From an uncultured Gammaproteobacteria bacterium (GTDB lineage: Bacteria > Pseudomonadota > Gammaproteobacteria > Enterobacterales > Succinivibrionaceae): 64,000 nt of DNA. A program made the translations under genes and the position numbers. Shown here in pieces: positions 9,664 to 19,063 of this stretch; position 1 is the stretch's first letter, and each line of letters begins with the position of its first letter. The DNA lies in the NCBI GenBank assembly GCA_900315395.1, contig OMZC01000094.1:1-64000 (forward strand), read 5' to 3'. The notes beneath the pieces are model-generated. The model was not told the origin of the DNA, ran no database searches, and saw nothing but the letters and a program-made list of their open reading frames with translations.

Positions 9664-12600
9664 ATGACAGACAATAACCTCTCATATATTCCCCTTCACG
9701 TTCGCTCTTGCTACTCCATCAATGATGGTCTGCAGAACGTAGGAGACATCGTAAAGAAAGCAGCAAAATTAGGAATTCCAGCAATAGCCGTAACCGACTT
9801 TAACAATATGGCAGGCTTTGTTCGATTCTATAATGCTTGTTACGGTGCTGGTATTAAACCAATTATGGGAGCTGATCTTCAGGTAAAAGAAGACACAAAA
9901 CCTGGCGATCCTGACAGATATTTCACTGTTACCTTGCTAGCTATGGACAGACAAGGTAAGCAGAATCTTTACGATATCTTATCTGATGCTTGGATCCACA
10001 CTGCAAGCCCTGATATTGCAGTAGTAGCAGCAAAAGTCGAAGATCTTTGGAAATACTCTGAAGGTCTAATCATGTTAAATGGTTTTAGAGGCGATTTAGC
10101 TCAATTTGTAAAAGAAGATAATAAGAAAAAGCTTCAAGACAGATTAGAGCACTACCAAAAATACTATGGAGACAGATTCTGTTTTGAAATCACCAGAACC
10201 AACCGTGAAGGTGAAACTGATTTTGAAAACTTCGCTTTAAACTCATGTCTTAAGTATGGTTTTGCTCCAGTTGCTACTAATGACACTAGATTCTTATTAG
10301 GTCCAAATGAAGTACCAAAAGACGGTTTAACCGACTATTACGTTCACGATATTCGTGTATCCATTCAGCAAGCAGTACAAAAAGGTAACCGTGAGAATGC
10401 TAGACGTTATTCTCCTGAACAGTATTTAAGATCACCTGAGGAAATGGCAGAACTATTTGCTGATATTCCTGAGGCATTAACTAATACACGTGTAATTGCA
10501 GAACGTTGTAATGTTGAAATTGAGCTTGACCACCCAAGACTTCCTAGATATGACACTGGTGAACTATCAACAGCAGACTGTCTGCGTATGAAGGCACACG
10601 AAGGTTTGGAGAAAAGACTTGAGTTCTTATTCCCTGATCCTAAAGTTCGTGAAGAAAAAAGGCCTATATACGAAAAGCGTCTAGAGACAGAGCTTAACGT
10701 TATTATCACGATGGATTTTCCAGGCTACTTCCTTATCGTGATGGAATTTATTCAATGGTCTAAAGCCCATGGTGTACCTGTAGGACCAGGCCGTGGCTCT
10801 GGTGGTGGTTCACTTGTAGCTTATGCTCTTACAATTACAGACTTTGACCCATTACGTTTTGATCTGCTGTTCGAAAGATTCTTAAACCCAGAACGTGTTT
10901 CAATGCCTGACTTCGACGTGGATTTCTGTCAGAGAAACAGATACAAAACTTTACAACACGTGGTAGATCACTATGGTCGAAATGCGGTATCTCAGATTGC
11001 AGCCTTCGGTACTCTAGCTCCAAAAGCTGCTATCCAAGGTGTAGGTAGAGCTATTGGTGTACCTTTAGGACAGGTTAGAAGAGTGGCATCTTTAATTCCT
11101 GACGCTCCAGGTACAGGATTTAAGGACTGCTTTGGATACGTAAAAAATGGTAAAGAAGTACCTTCAGCATCTCCTGATTTCTTAAACTTCTATAACCAGG
11201 CAAAACTAAATGACGATAAAGAGTCCATTGAGTTAATTGACGTTTCTATTAGATTGGAAGGCGTAATTAGAAGTATTGGTAAGCATGCTGCAGGTGTGGT
11301 TATTTCTCCTACTAGAATTGCTGAATTTGCGCCATTGATGTTAGATTCTGATGGTAACCCTATCACTCAGTACGACAAAAAGGATGTAGAGCACGCAGGC
11401 TTAGTTAAGTTCGACTTCTTAGGTCTTACTACCTTAACTATCATCGATGATGCTAAACAAATGATCGATGCTAAATTAGCTCGTGAAGGAAAACCTCCAA
11501 TTAACATTGCTGCAATTCCTTATGAGGATGAAGCTTCATACAAGATGATTCAGGAAACTGAGACAACAGCTGTATTCCAGCTTGAATCTACCGGTATGAG
11601 AAAGCTCATAGGTAAGATGCAGCCTGACCGTTTTGAAGACTTGGTAGCTCTTGTAGCTCTATACAGACCAGGTCCTCTAAACAGTGGTATGGTGGATCAC
11701 TTTGTTAACAGAAAGCATGGTACAGAGCCTGTAAGTTACCCTCTACCTGAAGCTCAGGATTTAGATCTAAAACCAATTCTAGACTCAACCTACGGAGTTA
11801 TCGTTTACCAAGAGCAGGTTATGCAGATTGCTCAGGTGCTGGCAGGTTATTCTCTAGGTGGTGCGGATATTTTAAGACGTGCAATGGGTAAAAAGATCCC
11901 TGCCGAAATGGCTGCACAAAGAGATGTGTTCAACAAAGGCGCCTTGAAGAAAGGTAAAGATCTTAAGATCATGACCCAAATCTTCGACCAGGTGGAGATG
12001 TTCGCAGCCTACGGCTTTAATAAGTCCCATTCTGCAGCATATGCTCTAGTTGCTTGGTGGACACTTTATCTTAAAGTTCATTATCCAGCTGAATTCCTAG
12101 CAGCCATGATGACAGCTGACTGCATGAAAACAGAAAAACTGATTGCTTATATTGGTGAGTGCCATCGTTTAGGCGTAGATGTAAATCCTCCTGATGTAAA
12201 TATCGGTAAATTCCATTTTGGTGTCGATCTTAAAGGTAATGTAATTTACGGCTTCTCTGCAATTAAAGGAATTGGCGAAAAGCTTGTAGATCATATCGTT
12301 GAAGAAAGAGAGCAGAACGGTCCATTTACAGATTTCTTTGATTTTGTGTACAGAGTGGGTACTAACTTCTTATCAAAAGGCACCTTAGAAGCATTAGTAA
12401 AGAGTGGTGCTTTAGACAGTATTGGTCCTAACAGAGCCAAGATGCTAGCTTCAATTCCTACAGCTTTAAAATACGCAAATCAAAAAACTAATGACATATC
12501 TACAGGTCAGTTAGATTTGTTCTCACAAATGAACGATCAAAACGTAAAACCTAATTATGTAAACTGTATGGATTGGTCAGATAAGGTAAGACTCTATAAC

Positions 12601-13332
12601 GAAAAACAGCTTTTAGGTCTGTACTTATCAGGACACCCAATTGATGCCTACAAAGTAGAGCTTATTCAGTACTGTGGTGACGTTACCTTAAATAACATGA
12701 TCCCAGGTGCTCCTGACAGTCCTAACTTAGTTACAGTAGGTGCTGTGGTTAACAACGCATTTCAACGAATCTCATCAAAAGATGGTAATAAGTTCTACAC
12801 CATGACTTTAGATGATGGTACAGGTACTTTTGATATCATGCTCTTTGGCAAGAATGCTGAAATCTATGCTGATATTGAAAAGAAGATGAATGAGAATCGT
12901 AAAAAGAAGAAGTCAGCTGGTACCGATGATATCAATGCGCCTTTAATTCTGATTGTAACAGGATATCTCTCCATGTCAGATGAAGGCATGATGAGATTGA
13001 GAGTAAAAGAAATTCATACTCTTGAATCATTACGTGTATTAAAAGCTCGTAAGATCACCTTAAACTTCACCAACAAAGTTTTTGATGACAACATCGTGTT
13101 CATTGATGACGTCTTAATGCGAAACAGAGTTGATGTCCGTGAAGTAAATCGTGAGTTAAGACAGGCAGATGATCCTGATTCTGTAATTAAAGGATGCTCT
13201 TTAAATATCATTATTGATAACAAATTACTGCGCATTAGAGATGACAAATATCGCTTTGTTCCAAGAGATGATCTTGTAGAAGGAATTCGTGACAGAGCTG
13301 GAGCTCAAAGCGTTAGAATTGGCTACGTTTAA
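9664..13332 (+). CDS. dnaE: DNA polymerase III alpha subunit
   Basis: The replicative polymerase subunit of the C family. The N-terminal PHP domain begins right at the start (HVRSCYSINDGL, then AVTDFNNMAG). The catalytic palm includes GPGRGSGGGSLVAY near residue 380 and PDFDVDFCQ near 414, which holds two catalytic aspartates. The fingers and helix-hairpin-helix region follow, with an OB-fold near the C-terminus. The reading frame is open for 26 codons further upstream, but that part overlaps the pgi terminator. Alignment of MTDNNLSYIPLHVRS with known DnaE N-termini points to this ATG. At 1222 aa it is about 60 residues longer than E. coli DnaE. It is not next to its usual partners (lpxB, rnhB, accA). 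Confidence 0.96.
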   Translation: MTDNNLSYIPLHVRSCYSINDGLQNVGDIVKKAAKLGIPAIAVTDFNNMAGFVRFYNACYGAGIKPIMGADLQVKEDTKPGDPDRYFTVTLLAMDRQGKQNLYDILSDAWIHTASPDIAVVAAKVEDLWKYSEGLIMLNGFRGDLAQFVKEDNKKKLQDRLEHYQKYYGDRFCFEITRTNREGETDFENFALNSCLKYGFAPVATNDTRFLLGPNEVPKDGLTDYYVHDIRVSIQQAVQKGNRENARRYSPEQYLRSPEEMAELFADIPEALTNTRVIAERCNVEIELDHPRLPRYDTGELSTADCLRMKAHEGLEKRLEFLFPDPKVREEKRPIYEKRLETELNVIITMDFPGYFLIVMEFIQWSKAHGVPVGPGRGSGGGSLVAYALTITDFDPLRFDLLFERFLNPERVSMPDFDVDFCQRNRYKTLQHVVDHYGRNAVSQIAAFGTLAPKAAIQGVGRAIGVPLGQVRRVASLIPDAPGTGFKDCFGYVKNGKEVPSASPDFLNFYNQAKLNDDKESIELIDVSIRLEGVIRSIGKHAAGVVISPTRIAEFAPLMLDSDGNPITQYDKKDVEHAGLVKFDFLGLTTLTIIDDAKQMIDAKLAREGKPPINIAAIPYEDEASYKMIQETETTAVFQLESTGMRKLIGKMQPDRFEDLVALVALYRPGPLNSGMVDHFVNRKHGTEPVSYPLPEAQDLDLKPILDSTYGVIVYQEQVMQIAQVLAGYSLGGADILRRAMGKKIPAEMAAQRDVFNKGALKKGKDLKIMTQIFDQVEMFAAYGFNKSHSAAYALVAWWTLYLKVHYPAEFLAAMMTADCMKTEKLIAYIGECHRLGVDVNPPDVNIGKFHFGVDLKGNVIYGFSAIKGIGEKLVDHIVEEREQNGPFTDFFDFVYRVGTNFLSKGTLEALVKSGALDSIGPNRAKMLASIPTALKYANQKTNDISTGQLDLFSQMNDQNVKPNYVNCMDWSDKVRLYNEKQLLGLYLSGHPIDAYKVELIQYCGDVTLNNMIPGAPDSPNLVTVGAVVNNAFQRISSKDGNKFYTMTLDDGTGTFDIMLFGKNAEIYADIEKKMNENRKKKKSAGTDDINAPLILIVTGYLSMSDEGMMRLRVKEIHTLESLRVLKARKITLNFTNKVFDDNIVFIDDVLMRNRVDVREVNRELRQADDPDSVIKGCSLNIIIDNKLLRIRDDKYRFVPRDDLVEGIRDRAGAQSVRIGYV

Positions 13333-13360
13333 CTTTAAATTGCTCTAATTTACTGTAAAT

Positions 13361-14092
13361 CTAATTAACAGTAAAAGAATAGCTTTCTTTAGGAGAAGAT
13401 ATCTTTATAAATTGGTCTTTATCTAATTTATAAAATGCTACATCTTCTCCTTTATAAAGTGTGTATGAAAGATAGGCGTCAGGATCTAACAGTCCAAATT
13501 GCGCTAAATTCACTGTTTTTAATTCTCTGTTGATAATATTCTCAGAGAGTAAAGCTTCATAAGAAATTTTTACTTTTGCTAAATCTACTTTTACTTTCTC
13601 TAAATGAGCTAGACCAAATCCAGAGAGTTTTAAAAGACTCTCTCGTATCGTCCAAAATGCTGTAAATTTCTGTAATTGAGCCTCTTCATCTAGATCTTTT
13701 AATAGATCAATTTCGCCAGACGATAATACCTTTTCTTTTAATTCTTCAAAGCGAACTCGCTTTTTGACAAATTCTATATCGATGCCTAAATCATATTCTG
13801 ATACACCAACACAAATTGTTTTTCTGCTATGAGAAATATTGAAAAAAGGCTGTTTTTTATCAATATTTAATGAATTTTCTTCAAAAAAAGGCTTTCCTTT
13901 CTCTGATTTTGTTATTTTTGGAAGGTTTTCTATAGAGAAGAAATGCTGCAAAACAGACTGTAACAGAGCTCTTCCACCTAGATAGGTTTTAGCTCTGTTT
14001 TCACTAAAGTTCTTAGCTTTATCAAAATAGCTTTTATCTAAGTTTGAACTTAAAGAGTAAGCATCTTCAATTGATGATAAAACTAACAACAT
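13361..14092 (-). CDS. 4'-phosphopantetheinyl transferase, Sfp/AcpT type
   Basis: Transfers the 4'-phosphopantetheine arm from coenzyme A to a Ser of a carrier protein. Family motifs are GKPFF then FNISHS near residues 66-89, the Mg-binding GIDIE at 103-107 (Asp105 and Glu107), and the WTIRESLLK motif at 147-155, where Arg150 stands in place of the usual Lys. Length (243 aa) fits the two-lobed Sfp/AcpT/HetI class rather than the trimeric AcpS. The target carrier is unknown, since no polyketide, nonribosomal peptide or fatty-acid gene is nearby. It may be the general or second carrier-protein activator. It converges on dnaE; an AT-rich 8-bp hairpin (TTTACTGT/ACAGTAAA) lies at the junction. Confidence 0.85.
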   Translation of the reverse strand: MLLVLSSIEDAYSLSSNLDKSYFDKAKNFSENRAKTYLGGRALLQSVLQHFFSIENLPKITKSEKGKPFFEENSLNIDKKQPFFNISHSRKTICVGVSEYDLGIDIEFVKKRVRFEELKEKVLSSGEIDLLKDLDEEAQLQKFTAFWTIRESLLKLSGFGLAHLEKVKVDLAKVKISYEALLSENIINRELKTVNLAQFGLLDPDAYLSYTLYKGEDVAFYKLDKDQFIKISSPKESYSFTVN

Positions 14093-14119
14093 AGGGTATT
14101 CGACGGAGTATTTAACGGA

Positions 14120-14662
14120 TTATTTATTTAACTTTAGATTATCAAATAAATGAGGATCTGCTTTTTCATCAGAACCAAATACAGGCTCAATTTTTTCATT
14201 AGTATTTTTCTCTACCTTTGACTTAGCCTTGTCCTCAGTCTTGAGCTCTTTAATCTCAACTTCAGGTTCTGCTACATCTTTTGCTTTTGAAATTTCGTCC
14301 TGACTTTTAGCTTGAGACTGTTCTTTAGTTTTGTTAGCAGTATCTTTTTTGAATACTTTAGATAAAAGTGAAACATAAGCACTTCTTATAAAGTACCAAA
14401 CAACAAAGATCACAACACCTACAGCTAAGCCATGATAAAGCTCATTTTTGTCAAATAAGCTTGAATCTACGCCGTATTGATACATGAAGTCAGTTGCCTT
14501 TTTAGGGAAAACAATTGCACTCCATAAAAAGAAATTACCTAAAAGAATAGATAAAATTCCGAAACGAATTCGGCTTTTTAGCAGGCAACAGAGAAACCCT
14601 AAGGCAACAATAGATATACCTATTCCTGAAAAAAGAGTTTCAGCAGATGTAATATTAAGCAT
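14120..14662 (-). CDS. Small membrane protein with charged cytoplasmic-like tail, unknown function
   Basis: I do not recognise the family. Hydrophobic segments at about residues 9-28, 33-52 and 80-98 predict three transmembrane helices. The last 75 residues (from about 105) are dominated by K, E, D and Q and look disordered or coiled. A closing segment DPHLFDNL is less repetitive and may be a short binding motif. It lies 27 bases upstream of the phosphopantetheinyl transferase on the same strand, so the two may be one transcript. Its ATG is 58 bases from the divergent lgt start. An open plus-strand frame runs through it, but that is a shadow of the lgt frame. Confidence 0.65.
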   Translation of the reverse strand: MLNITSAETLFSGIGISIVALGFLCCLLKSRIRFGILSILLGNFFLWSAIVFPKKATDFMYQYGVDSSLFDKNELYHGLAVGVVIFVVWYFIRSAYVSLLSKVFKKDTANKTKEQSQAKSQDEISKAKDVAEPEVEIKELKTEDKAKSKVEKNTNEKIEPVFGSDEKADPHLFDNLKLNK

Positions 14663-14720
14663 AATTATTCTAAAATATAGTAAGTTTTACAGACTAGATT
14701 TTACCAAACATAGGCTAAAA

Positions 14721-15515
14721 ATGTTTATCTCAACTCTAGATCCTATAGCTTTTTCTATAGGTCCATTATCAATAAGATGGTATGGAATTCTCTTCTCATT
14801 TGGTTTTATTATTGGCTACATTATTATGCAGCTGTTCTTTAAGCAGAAAAAATATAACACCGAAGATCTAGACCGTCTGCTTGTATACGTTTTTATTGGC
14901 ACCGTAATTGGCGCAAGATTAGCTCATTGCTTAATCTATGAGCCAGATTTCTACTTTGCTCATCCAATCGAAATTATTAAGATTTGGGAAGGTGGTTTAG
15001 CAAGCCACGGAGGCACTGTAGGCGTGATCTTAGCAGTCTTATATTTCATGCACAAAACCAAGTGGAAATACAATTTCCTTGAGTTAGCTGACATGATCTG
15101 CGTACCTACAGCTCTTGTATGCTCAATGATTAGAATCGGCAATTTCTTTAATTCAGAAATTTTAGGAATTCCTACTAATTCTGATTATGGCGTAGTGTTC
15201 TTACGTCTAGGAGAGTCTTTCCCAAGACATCCTGCTCAGCTTTATGAAGCTGCAGCATATTTAGCAATTTTTATCTTATTGCTAGCTGTTTATCTGTACT
15301 CAAAGCGCAGACCAAATGGTTTAATTTTCGGATTATTATTTACCCTTGCTTTTGTCGCTCGTTTTGCAATCGAGCCTTTCAAAGAGGAGCAAGCAGATTA
15401 CTCAACCAATGAAATATTTAATGTTGGTCAGCTTTTATCTATTCCATTTATCTTATTAGGAGTAGCCATCATTGTTTATTCATTCATCAAGAACAAAAAG
15501 AAAAATAGGATTTAA
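14721..15515 (+). CDS. lgt: Prolipoprotein diacylglyceryl transferase
   Basis: An inner-membrane enzyme that moves diacylglycerol from phosphatidylglycerol to the lipobox Cys of prolipoproteins. Typical sequence features are IRWYGILFSFGF near the first helix, GGLASHGGTVG near residue 93, and the RIGNFFNSE signature near 137-145. Several hydrophobic helices span the 264 aa. The frame is open 79 codons further upstream, but that portion is basic, unlike any Lgt, and antisense to the preceding gene. The chosen ATG follows AGGCTAAAA and gives the standard MFISTLDPIAFSIG N-terminus. It is three bases upstream of glmU. The E. coli partner thyA is absent. Confidence 0.93.
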   Translation: MFISTLDPIAFSIGPLSIRWYGILFSFGFIIGYIIMQLFFKQKKYNTEDLDRLLVYVFIGTVIGARLAHCLIYEPDFYFAHPIEIIKIWEGGLASHGGTVGVILAVLYFMHKTKWKYNFLELADMICVPTALVCSMIRIGNFFNSEILGIPTNSDYGVVFLRLGESFPRHPAQLYEAAAYLAIFILLLAVYLYSKRRPNGLIFGLLFTLAFVARFAIEPFKEEQADYSTNEIFNVGQLLSIPFILLGVAIIVYSFIKNKKKNRI

Positions 15516-15518
15516 TCT

Positions 15519-16907
15519 ATGTCATTAGAAGTCATCATTCTTGCTGCTGGCAAAGGCAAAAGAATGCACTCAAAATTGCCTAAAGTTCTACACAAAGTAG
15601 CAAACAAGCCTATGTTAGAACATGTAATTGATACAACAGCATCTCTAAATCCTGAGTCAATTCATGTGGTCGTAGGTCACATGGCAGAGCTTGTAGAGCA
15701 GATGGTAAATGGTCTTTCAGATGATCTTAAAAAACTTGTTAAGATTGATCTGCAAAAAGAACAGTTAGGTACCGGTCATGCTGTATCCTGCGCTATGGGT
15801 GACATTAAAGATGAATCTGATGTCTTAGTTCTTTACGGTGATACTCCTTTAACCCCGGCACCTCTATTACAGGATCTTATTGCATCTTTACAAGGTAAAG
15901 AGATGTCTGTGCTTACAGCTTTTGCTGATAATCCTTTTGGCTACGGTAGAATTATCAGAAATGAGCAAGGCAATCTTCAGAAGATCGTCGAAGAAAAAGA
16001 TGCTACCGATGAAGAGCGTAAAATCAATGAAGTTAATACCGGCATGATCGTTTGCAAAGGTAAGACTTTAAAAGAATACTTACCACAGATTAAAAACAAC
16101 AATAAACAAGGTGAGTATTACTTAACTGACTTATCAGGCATGTTAGCTTCAGCAGGTAAAGCTGTAGGTATCTTAGTTGCACCTGATTTTGAAATTCTGT
16201 CAGGAGTTAATTCAAAGCCTCAGTTAGCTTTTGTTGAAAGACTTTACCAAAAGAATGCTGCTCAAAAACTTTTAGAAGAAGGCGTAACTTTAGCTGATCC
16301 TTCAAGATTTGATTTAAGAGGTTCTCTAAAGTGCGGTGAAGATGTTTTCATCGATATTAACTGTATCTTTGAAGGCAACGTTGAGCTTGGTAATAACGTA
16401 GTTATTGGCGCCGGCTGTGTTATCAAGAACTGCTCAATTGGTGATGGATCAATTATTTCTCCATACACAGTTATGGAAGACTCTGTAATTAAGAGAAAAG
16501 CTACCATTGGTCCTTTTGCAAGATTACGTCCTGGTAACACTCTAGAAGATGAAGTTCACGTAGGTAACTTCGTAGAGTGTAAGAAGTCTCACTTAGGATT
16601 AGGAACAAAGGCTGGTCACTTATCATATTTAGGTGATGCTACTATCGGTAAAGATGTAAATATCGGTGCAGGTACCATTACCTGTAACTATGACGGTGCT
16701 AATAAGTTTAGAACTGAGATTGGTGATGACGTTTTCATCGGTTCAGATTCTCAGTTAGTAGCTCCTGTAAGTATCAAAAACGGTGTAACCATCGCAGCTG
16801 GTACTACTGTAACCCGTCATACACAAATGGATGAGAAAGATCTTGTACTAACAAGATCTGAAACAAAGATCGTTAAAAAGTACGCACGTCCGCACAAGAA
16901 TAAATAG
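15519..16907 (+). CDS. glmU: Bifunctional GlmU: glucosamine-1-phosphate acetyltransferase / UDP-GlcNAc pyrophosphorylase
   Basis: Makes UDP-N-acetylglucosamine for peptidoglycan and lipopolysaccharide. The N-terminal nucleotidyltransferase domain has the AAGKGKRM loop at about residues 8-15 and the GTGHA segment, with YGDTPL near 106. The C-terminal half is a left-handed beta-helix of hexapeptide repeats (GNNVVIGAGC and similar), ending with the acetyltransferase site region containing GNFVECK and NIGAGTITCNYDG. Length is 462 aa (E. coli 456). It is translationally close to lgt and followed by a strong terminator, so unlike in E. coli it is not in one simple operon with glmS. Confidence 0.97.
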   Translation: MSLEVIILAAGKGKRMHSKLPKVLHKVANKPMLEHVIDTTASLNPESIHVVVGHMAELVEQMVNGLSDDLKKLVKIDLQKEQLGTGHAVSCAMGDIKDESDVLVLYGDTPLTPAPLLQDLIASLQGKEMSVLTAFADNPFGYGRIIRNEQGNLQKIVEEKDATDEERKINEVNTGMIVCKGKTLKEYLPQIKNNNKQGEYYLTDLSGMLASAGKAVGILVAPDFEILSGVNSKPQLAFVERLYQKNAAQKLLEEGVTLADPSRFDLRGSLKCGEDVFIDINCIFEGNVELGNNVVIGAGCVIKNCSIGDGSIISPYTVMEDSVIKRKATIGPFARLRPGNTLEDEVHVGNFVECKKSHLGLGTKAGHLSYLGDATIGKDVNIGAGTITCNYDGANKFRTEIGDDVFIGSDSQLVAPVSIKNGVTIAAGTTVTRHTQMDEKDLVLTRSETKIVKKYARPHKNK

Positions 16908-16952
16908 TTCTTTGTTATTGCACCATTCGAGTCCTTCCTTTCGCACCATGAG

Positions 16953-16976
16953 AGTCCCTCGTTTCGAGGGACTTTT
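16953..16976 (+). terminator. Intrinsic terminator of lgt-glmU
   Basis: A perfect 9-bp stem AGTCCCTCG / CGAGGGACT with a TTT loop, then TTTT. Immediately upstream are two imperfect copies of a GCACCAT-N2-GAGTCC motif (16920-16934 and 16943-16957); the second overlaps the left arm. Confidence 0.85.
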
Positions 16977-17073
16977 ACTCTTTCTACTGTCAAGAATTCA
17001 ATATCTGTAAACAACAGGTAACAATAAAATAAGATCTGATACAATAAAGGTAAGACAAGTAAAGATTATTTTT

Positions 17074-17095
17074 GTTAAGAGTAGTAACTCTTAAC
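17074..17095 (+). promoter_or_regulatory. Perfect hairpin in the glmS leader
   Basis: A 9-bp perfect stem GTTAAGAGT / ACTCTTAAC closes an AGTA tetraloop and ends about eight bases before the TAGGA ribosome binding site of glmS. No T-tract follows, so it is not a terminator. A TACAAT -10-like box lies at 17040-17045. In E. coli the glmS 5' region folds and is opened by the small RNA GlmZ; an analogous role, or a protein operator, is inference. Confidence 0.5.
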
Positions 17096-17114
17096 TTCAA
17101 TGTAGGACTGTATT

Positions 17115-18944
17115 ATGTGCGGAATTGTAGGTGCGGTTGCACAACGTAACGTTTCACAAATTTTACTCGAAGGTTTATCAAGACTAGAGTACAGAGGCTA
17201 TGACAGTGCTGGTATCTGTACTATTGATAACAATACCTTAAACTGCATTAAAACTACAGGTAAAGTAAAGAATTTAAAAGAAGCTGTTAAAGAAAAGGGC
17301 TGTTCAGGGACTATCGGTATTGCACACACAAGATGGGCAACTCATGGTATTCCATCAGAGGTTAATGCTCACCCACACATCTGCGATAACCTAGCTTTAG
17401 TTCATAACGGAATTATTGAGAACTTTGCTGAGATTAAAGAGCAGTTAATTGCACAAGGTTATAAATTCAAATCACAGACTGATACTGAGGTATTAGTTTG
17501 CTTAATTCATTACCACTTACAGAAGAGCTCATCTTTATTAGAAGCATTTAAGAGTGCTTTAAATGAAGTTAAAGGTTCATTCGGTCTGGCTTTAATTGAT
17601 AAGAATGACCCATCAACTTTATATGCTGCGCGTTCAGGCTCACCTTTAATTATCGGTTTAGGTATTGGTGAGAACTTTATTGCTTCAGATACCTTAGCTT
17701 TATTACCAGTAACTAGAAGATTCATTTACCTAGAAGAAGGTGAGATTGCGGTATTAACCACTGAGACCATCAAGGTATATGACTTAGAAGGTAATGAGAT
17801 ACATAAAGACATCGTAGAGTCTGACATGGATGCTGAGAGCATTTCAAAAGGTCCATACAGACACTACATGCAAAAAGAGATTTATGAGCAGCCACAATCA
17901 CTGCAGAACACTCTTTTAGGCAGATTAAGAGGTGATGATATCTCTTTAGAGACTGTAGTAGGTATTGATGAAAATACCTTTAAAGACATCGACTCTATTC
18001 AGATTGTAGCTTGTGGTACTTCATATCATGCAGGTTTAGTTGGCAGATACTGGTTAGAAGCTTTAACTGGTATTTCAACCAATGTAGAGATTGCATCTGA
18101 ATACAGATACAGAAAAGCTGTAGTAAGAAAGAACAGTCTTTTTGTAACTATCTCTCAGTCAGGTGAAACTGCTGATACTTTAGCTTCATTAAGATTAGCT
18201 AAAGAGCAGAACTACAAAAAGAGCTTATGTATTTGTAACGTTAATGGCTCTTCACTAGTTCGTGAGTCAGACTTTACTTTATTTACTAAAGCAGGCGCTG
18301 AAATCGGTGTAGCTTCAACTAAAGCCTTTACCACTCAGTTATTAAGCTTACTCATTTTAGCTTTAATCATTGGTAAGCAAAAAGGTACCATTAGCAAAGA
18401 GCAGAATCATGAAATCATTGAGGATATCAGAAAACTACCTGCTTTAGCTCAAGAGTTCTTAGACTGTGATAAAGAGATTTCTTTATTGTCAGAGCAATTC
18501 TCAGGCAAACACCACTGCTTATTCTTAGGTAGAGGTGTGATGTTCCCTATCGCTTTAGAAGGCGCTTTAAAGTTAAAGGAAATCAGCTATATTCATGCTG
18601 AAGGTTATGCTGCAGGTGAATTAAAGCACGGACCTATTGCTTTAATTGATAAAGAGATGCCTGTAGTAGTTGTAGCTCCTGATAACTCTTTAATGGATAA
18701 ACTAGTATCCAATATTGAAGAAGTTCGCGCTCGTGGAGCACTGCTGTACATCTTTGTGTCAGAACAGGCTCATCTAAAAGAAGACAGCCAGACAAGAAAG
18801 GTATCATTACCTGATTGTCCTGAAATCTTACAGCCTATTCTGTTTACTATTCCTCTACAGTTATTAGCTTATCATTGCGCAGTAATCAACGGTACTGACG
18901 TTGACCAGCCAAGAAACTTAGCAAAATCTGTAACTGTAGAATAA
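17115..18944 (+). CDS. glmS: Glutamine-fructose-6-phosphate aminotransferase (isomerizing)
   Basis: Makes glucosamine-6-phosphate from fructose-6-phosphate and glutamine, the first step toward UDP-GlcNAc. The N-terminal glutaminase begins MCGIVGA, so Cys2 is the nucleophile after Met removal; THTRWATHG-type residues follow near 75. Two SIS sugar-binding domains occupy about residues 285-600, with the ACGTSYHAG loop and SQSGETADT. The C-terminus ends NLAKSVTVE, as in the family. Length is 609 aa, identical to E. coli. It stands as its own transcription unit with a structured leader and its own terminator. Confidence 0.97.
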   Translation: MCGIVGAVAQRNVSQILLEGLSRLEYRGYDSAGICTIDNNTLNCIKTTGKVKNLKEAVKEKGCSGTIGIAHTRWATHGIPSEVNAHPHICDNLALVHNGIIENFAEIKEQLIAQGYKFKSQTDTEVLVCLIHYHLQKSSSLLEAFKSALNEVKGSFGLALIDKNDPSTLYAARSGSPLIIGLGIGENFIASDTLALLPVTRRFIYLEEGEIAVLTTETIKVYDLEGNEIHKDIVESDMDAESISKGPYRHYMQKEIYEQPQSLQNTLLGRLRGDDISLETVVGIDENTFKDIDSIQIVACGTSYHAGLVGRYWLEALTGISTNVEIASEYRYRKAVVRKNSLFVTISQSGETADTLASLRLAKEQNYKKSLCICNVNGSSLVRESDFTLFTKAGAEIGVASTKAFTTQLLSLLILALIIGKQKGTISKEQNHEIIEDIRKLPALAQEFLDCDKEISLLSEQFSGKHHCLFLGRGVMFPIALEGALKLKEISYIHAEGYAAGELKHGPIALIDKEMPVVVVAPDNSLMDKLVSNIEEVRARGALLYIFVSEQAHLKEDSQTRKVSLPDCPEILQPILFTIPLQLLAYHCAVINGTDVDQPRNLAKSVTVE

Positions 18945-18959
18945 GCAGTAATAAATAAG

Positions 18960-19000
18960 ATCTGTCACCCGTCCATTACGGATCGGTGACAGATTTTTTT
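18960..19000 (+). terminator. Intrinsic terminator of glmS
   Basis: A 10-bp stem ATCTGTCACC / GGTGACAGAT, with a further short internal pairing in the loop, is followed by seven T residues. Confidence 0.92.
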
Positions 19001-19063
19001 AACTAAATCACAAAAAGACTGTATTATATGCGTTGAAATTTCAGCTAAATAAATTAAACACGC

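Noticed and set aside
14484..14720. Upstream extension of the lgt frame
   Set aside because: It is antisense to the small membrane protein gene and strongly basic, unlike Lgt; the ATG at 14721 has a ribosome binding site.
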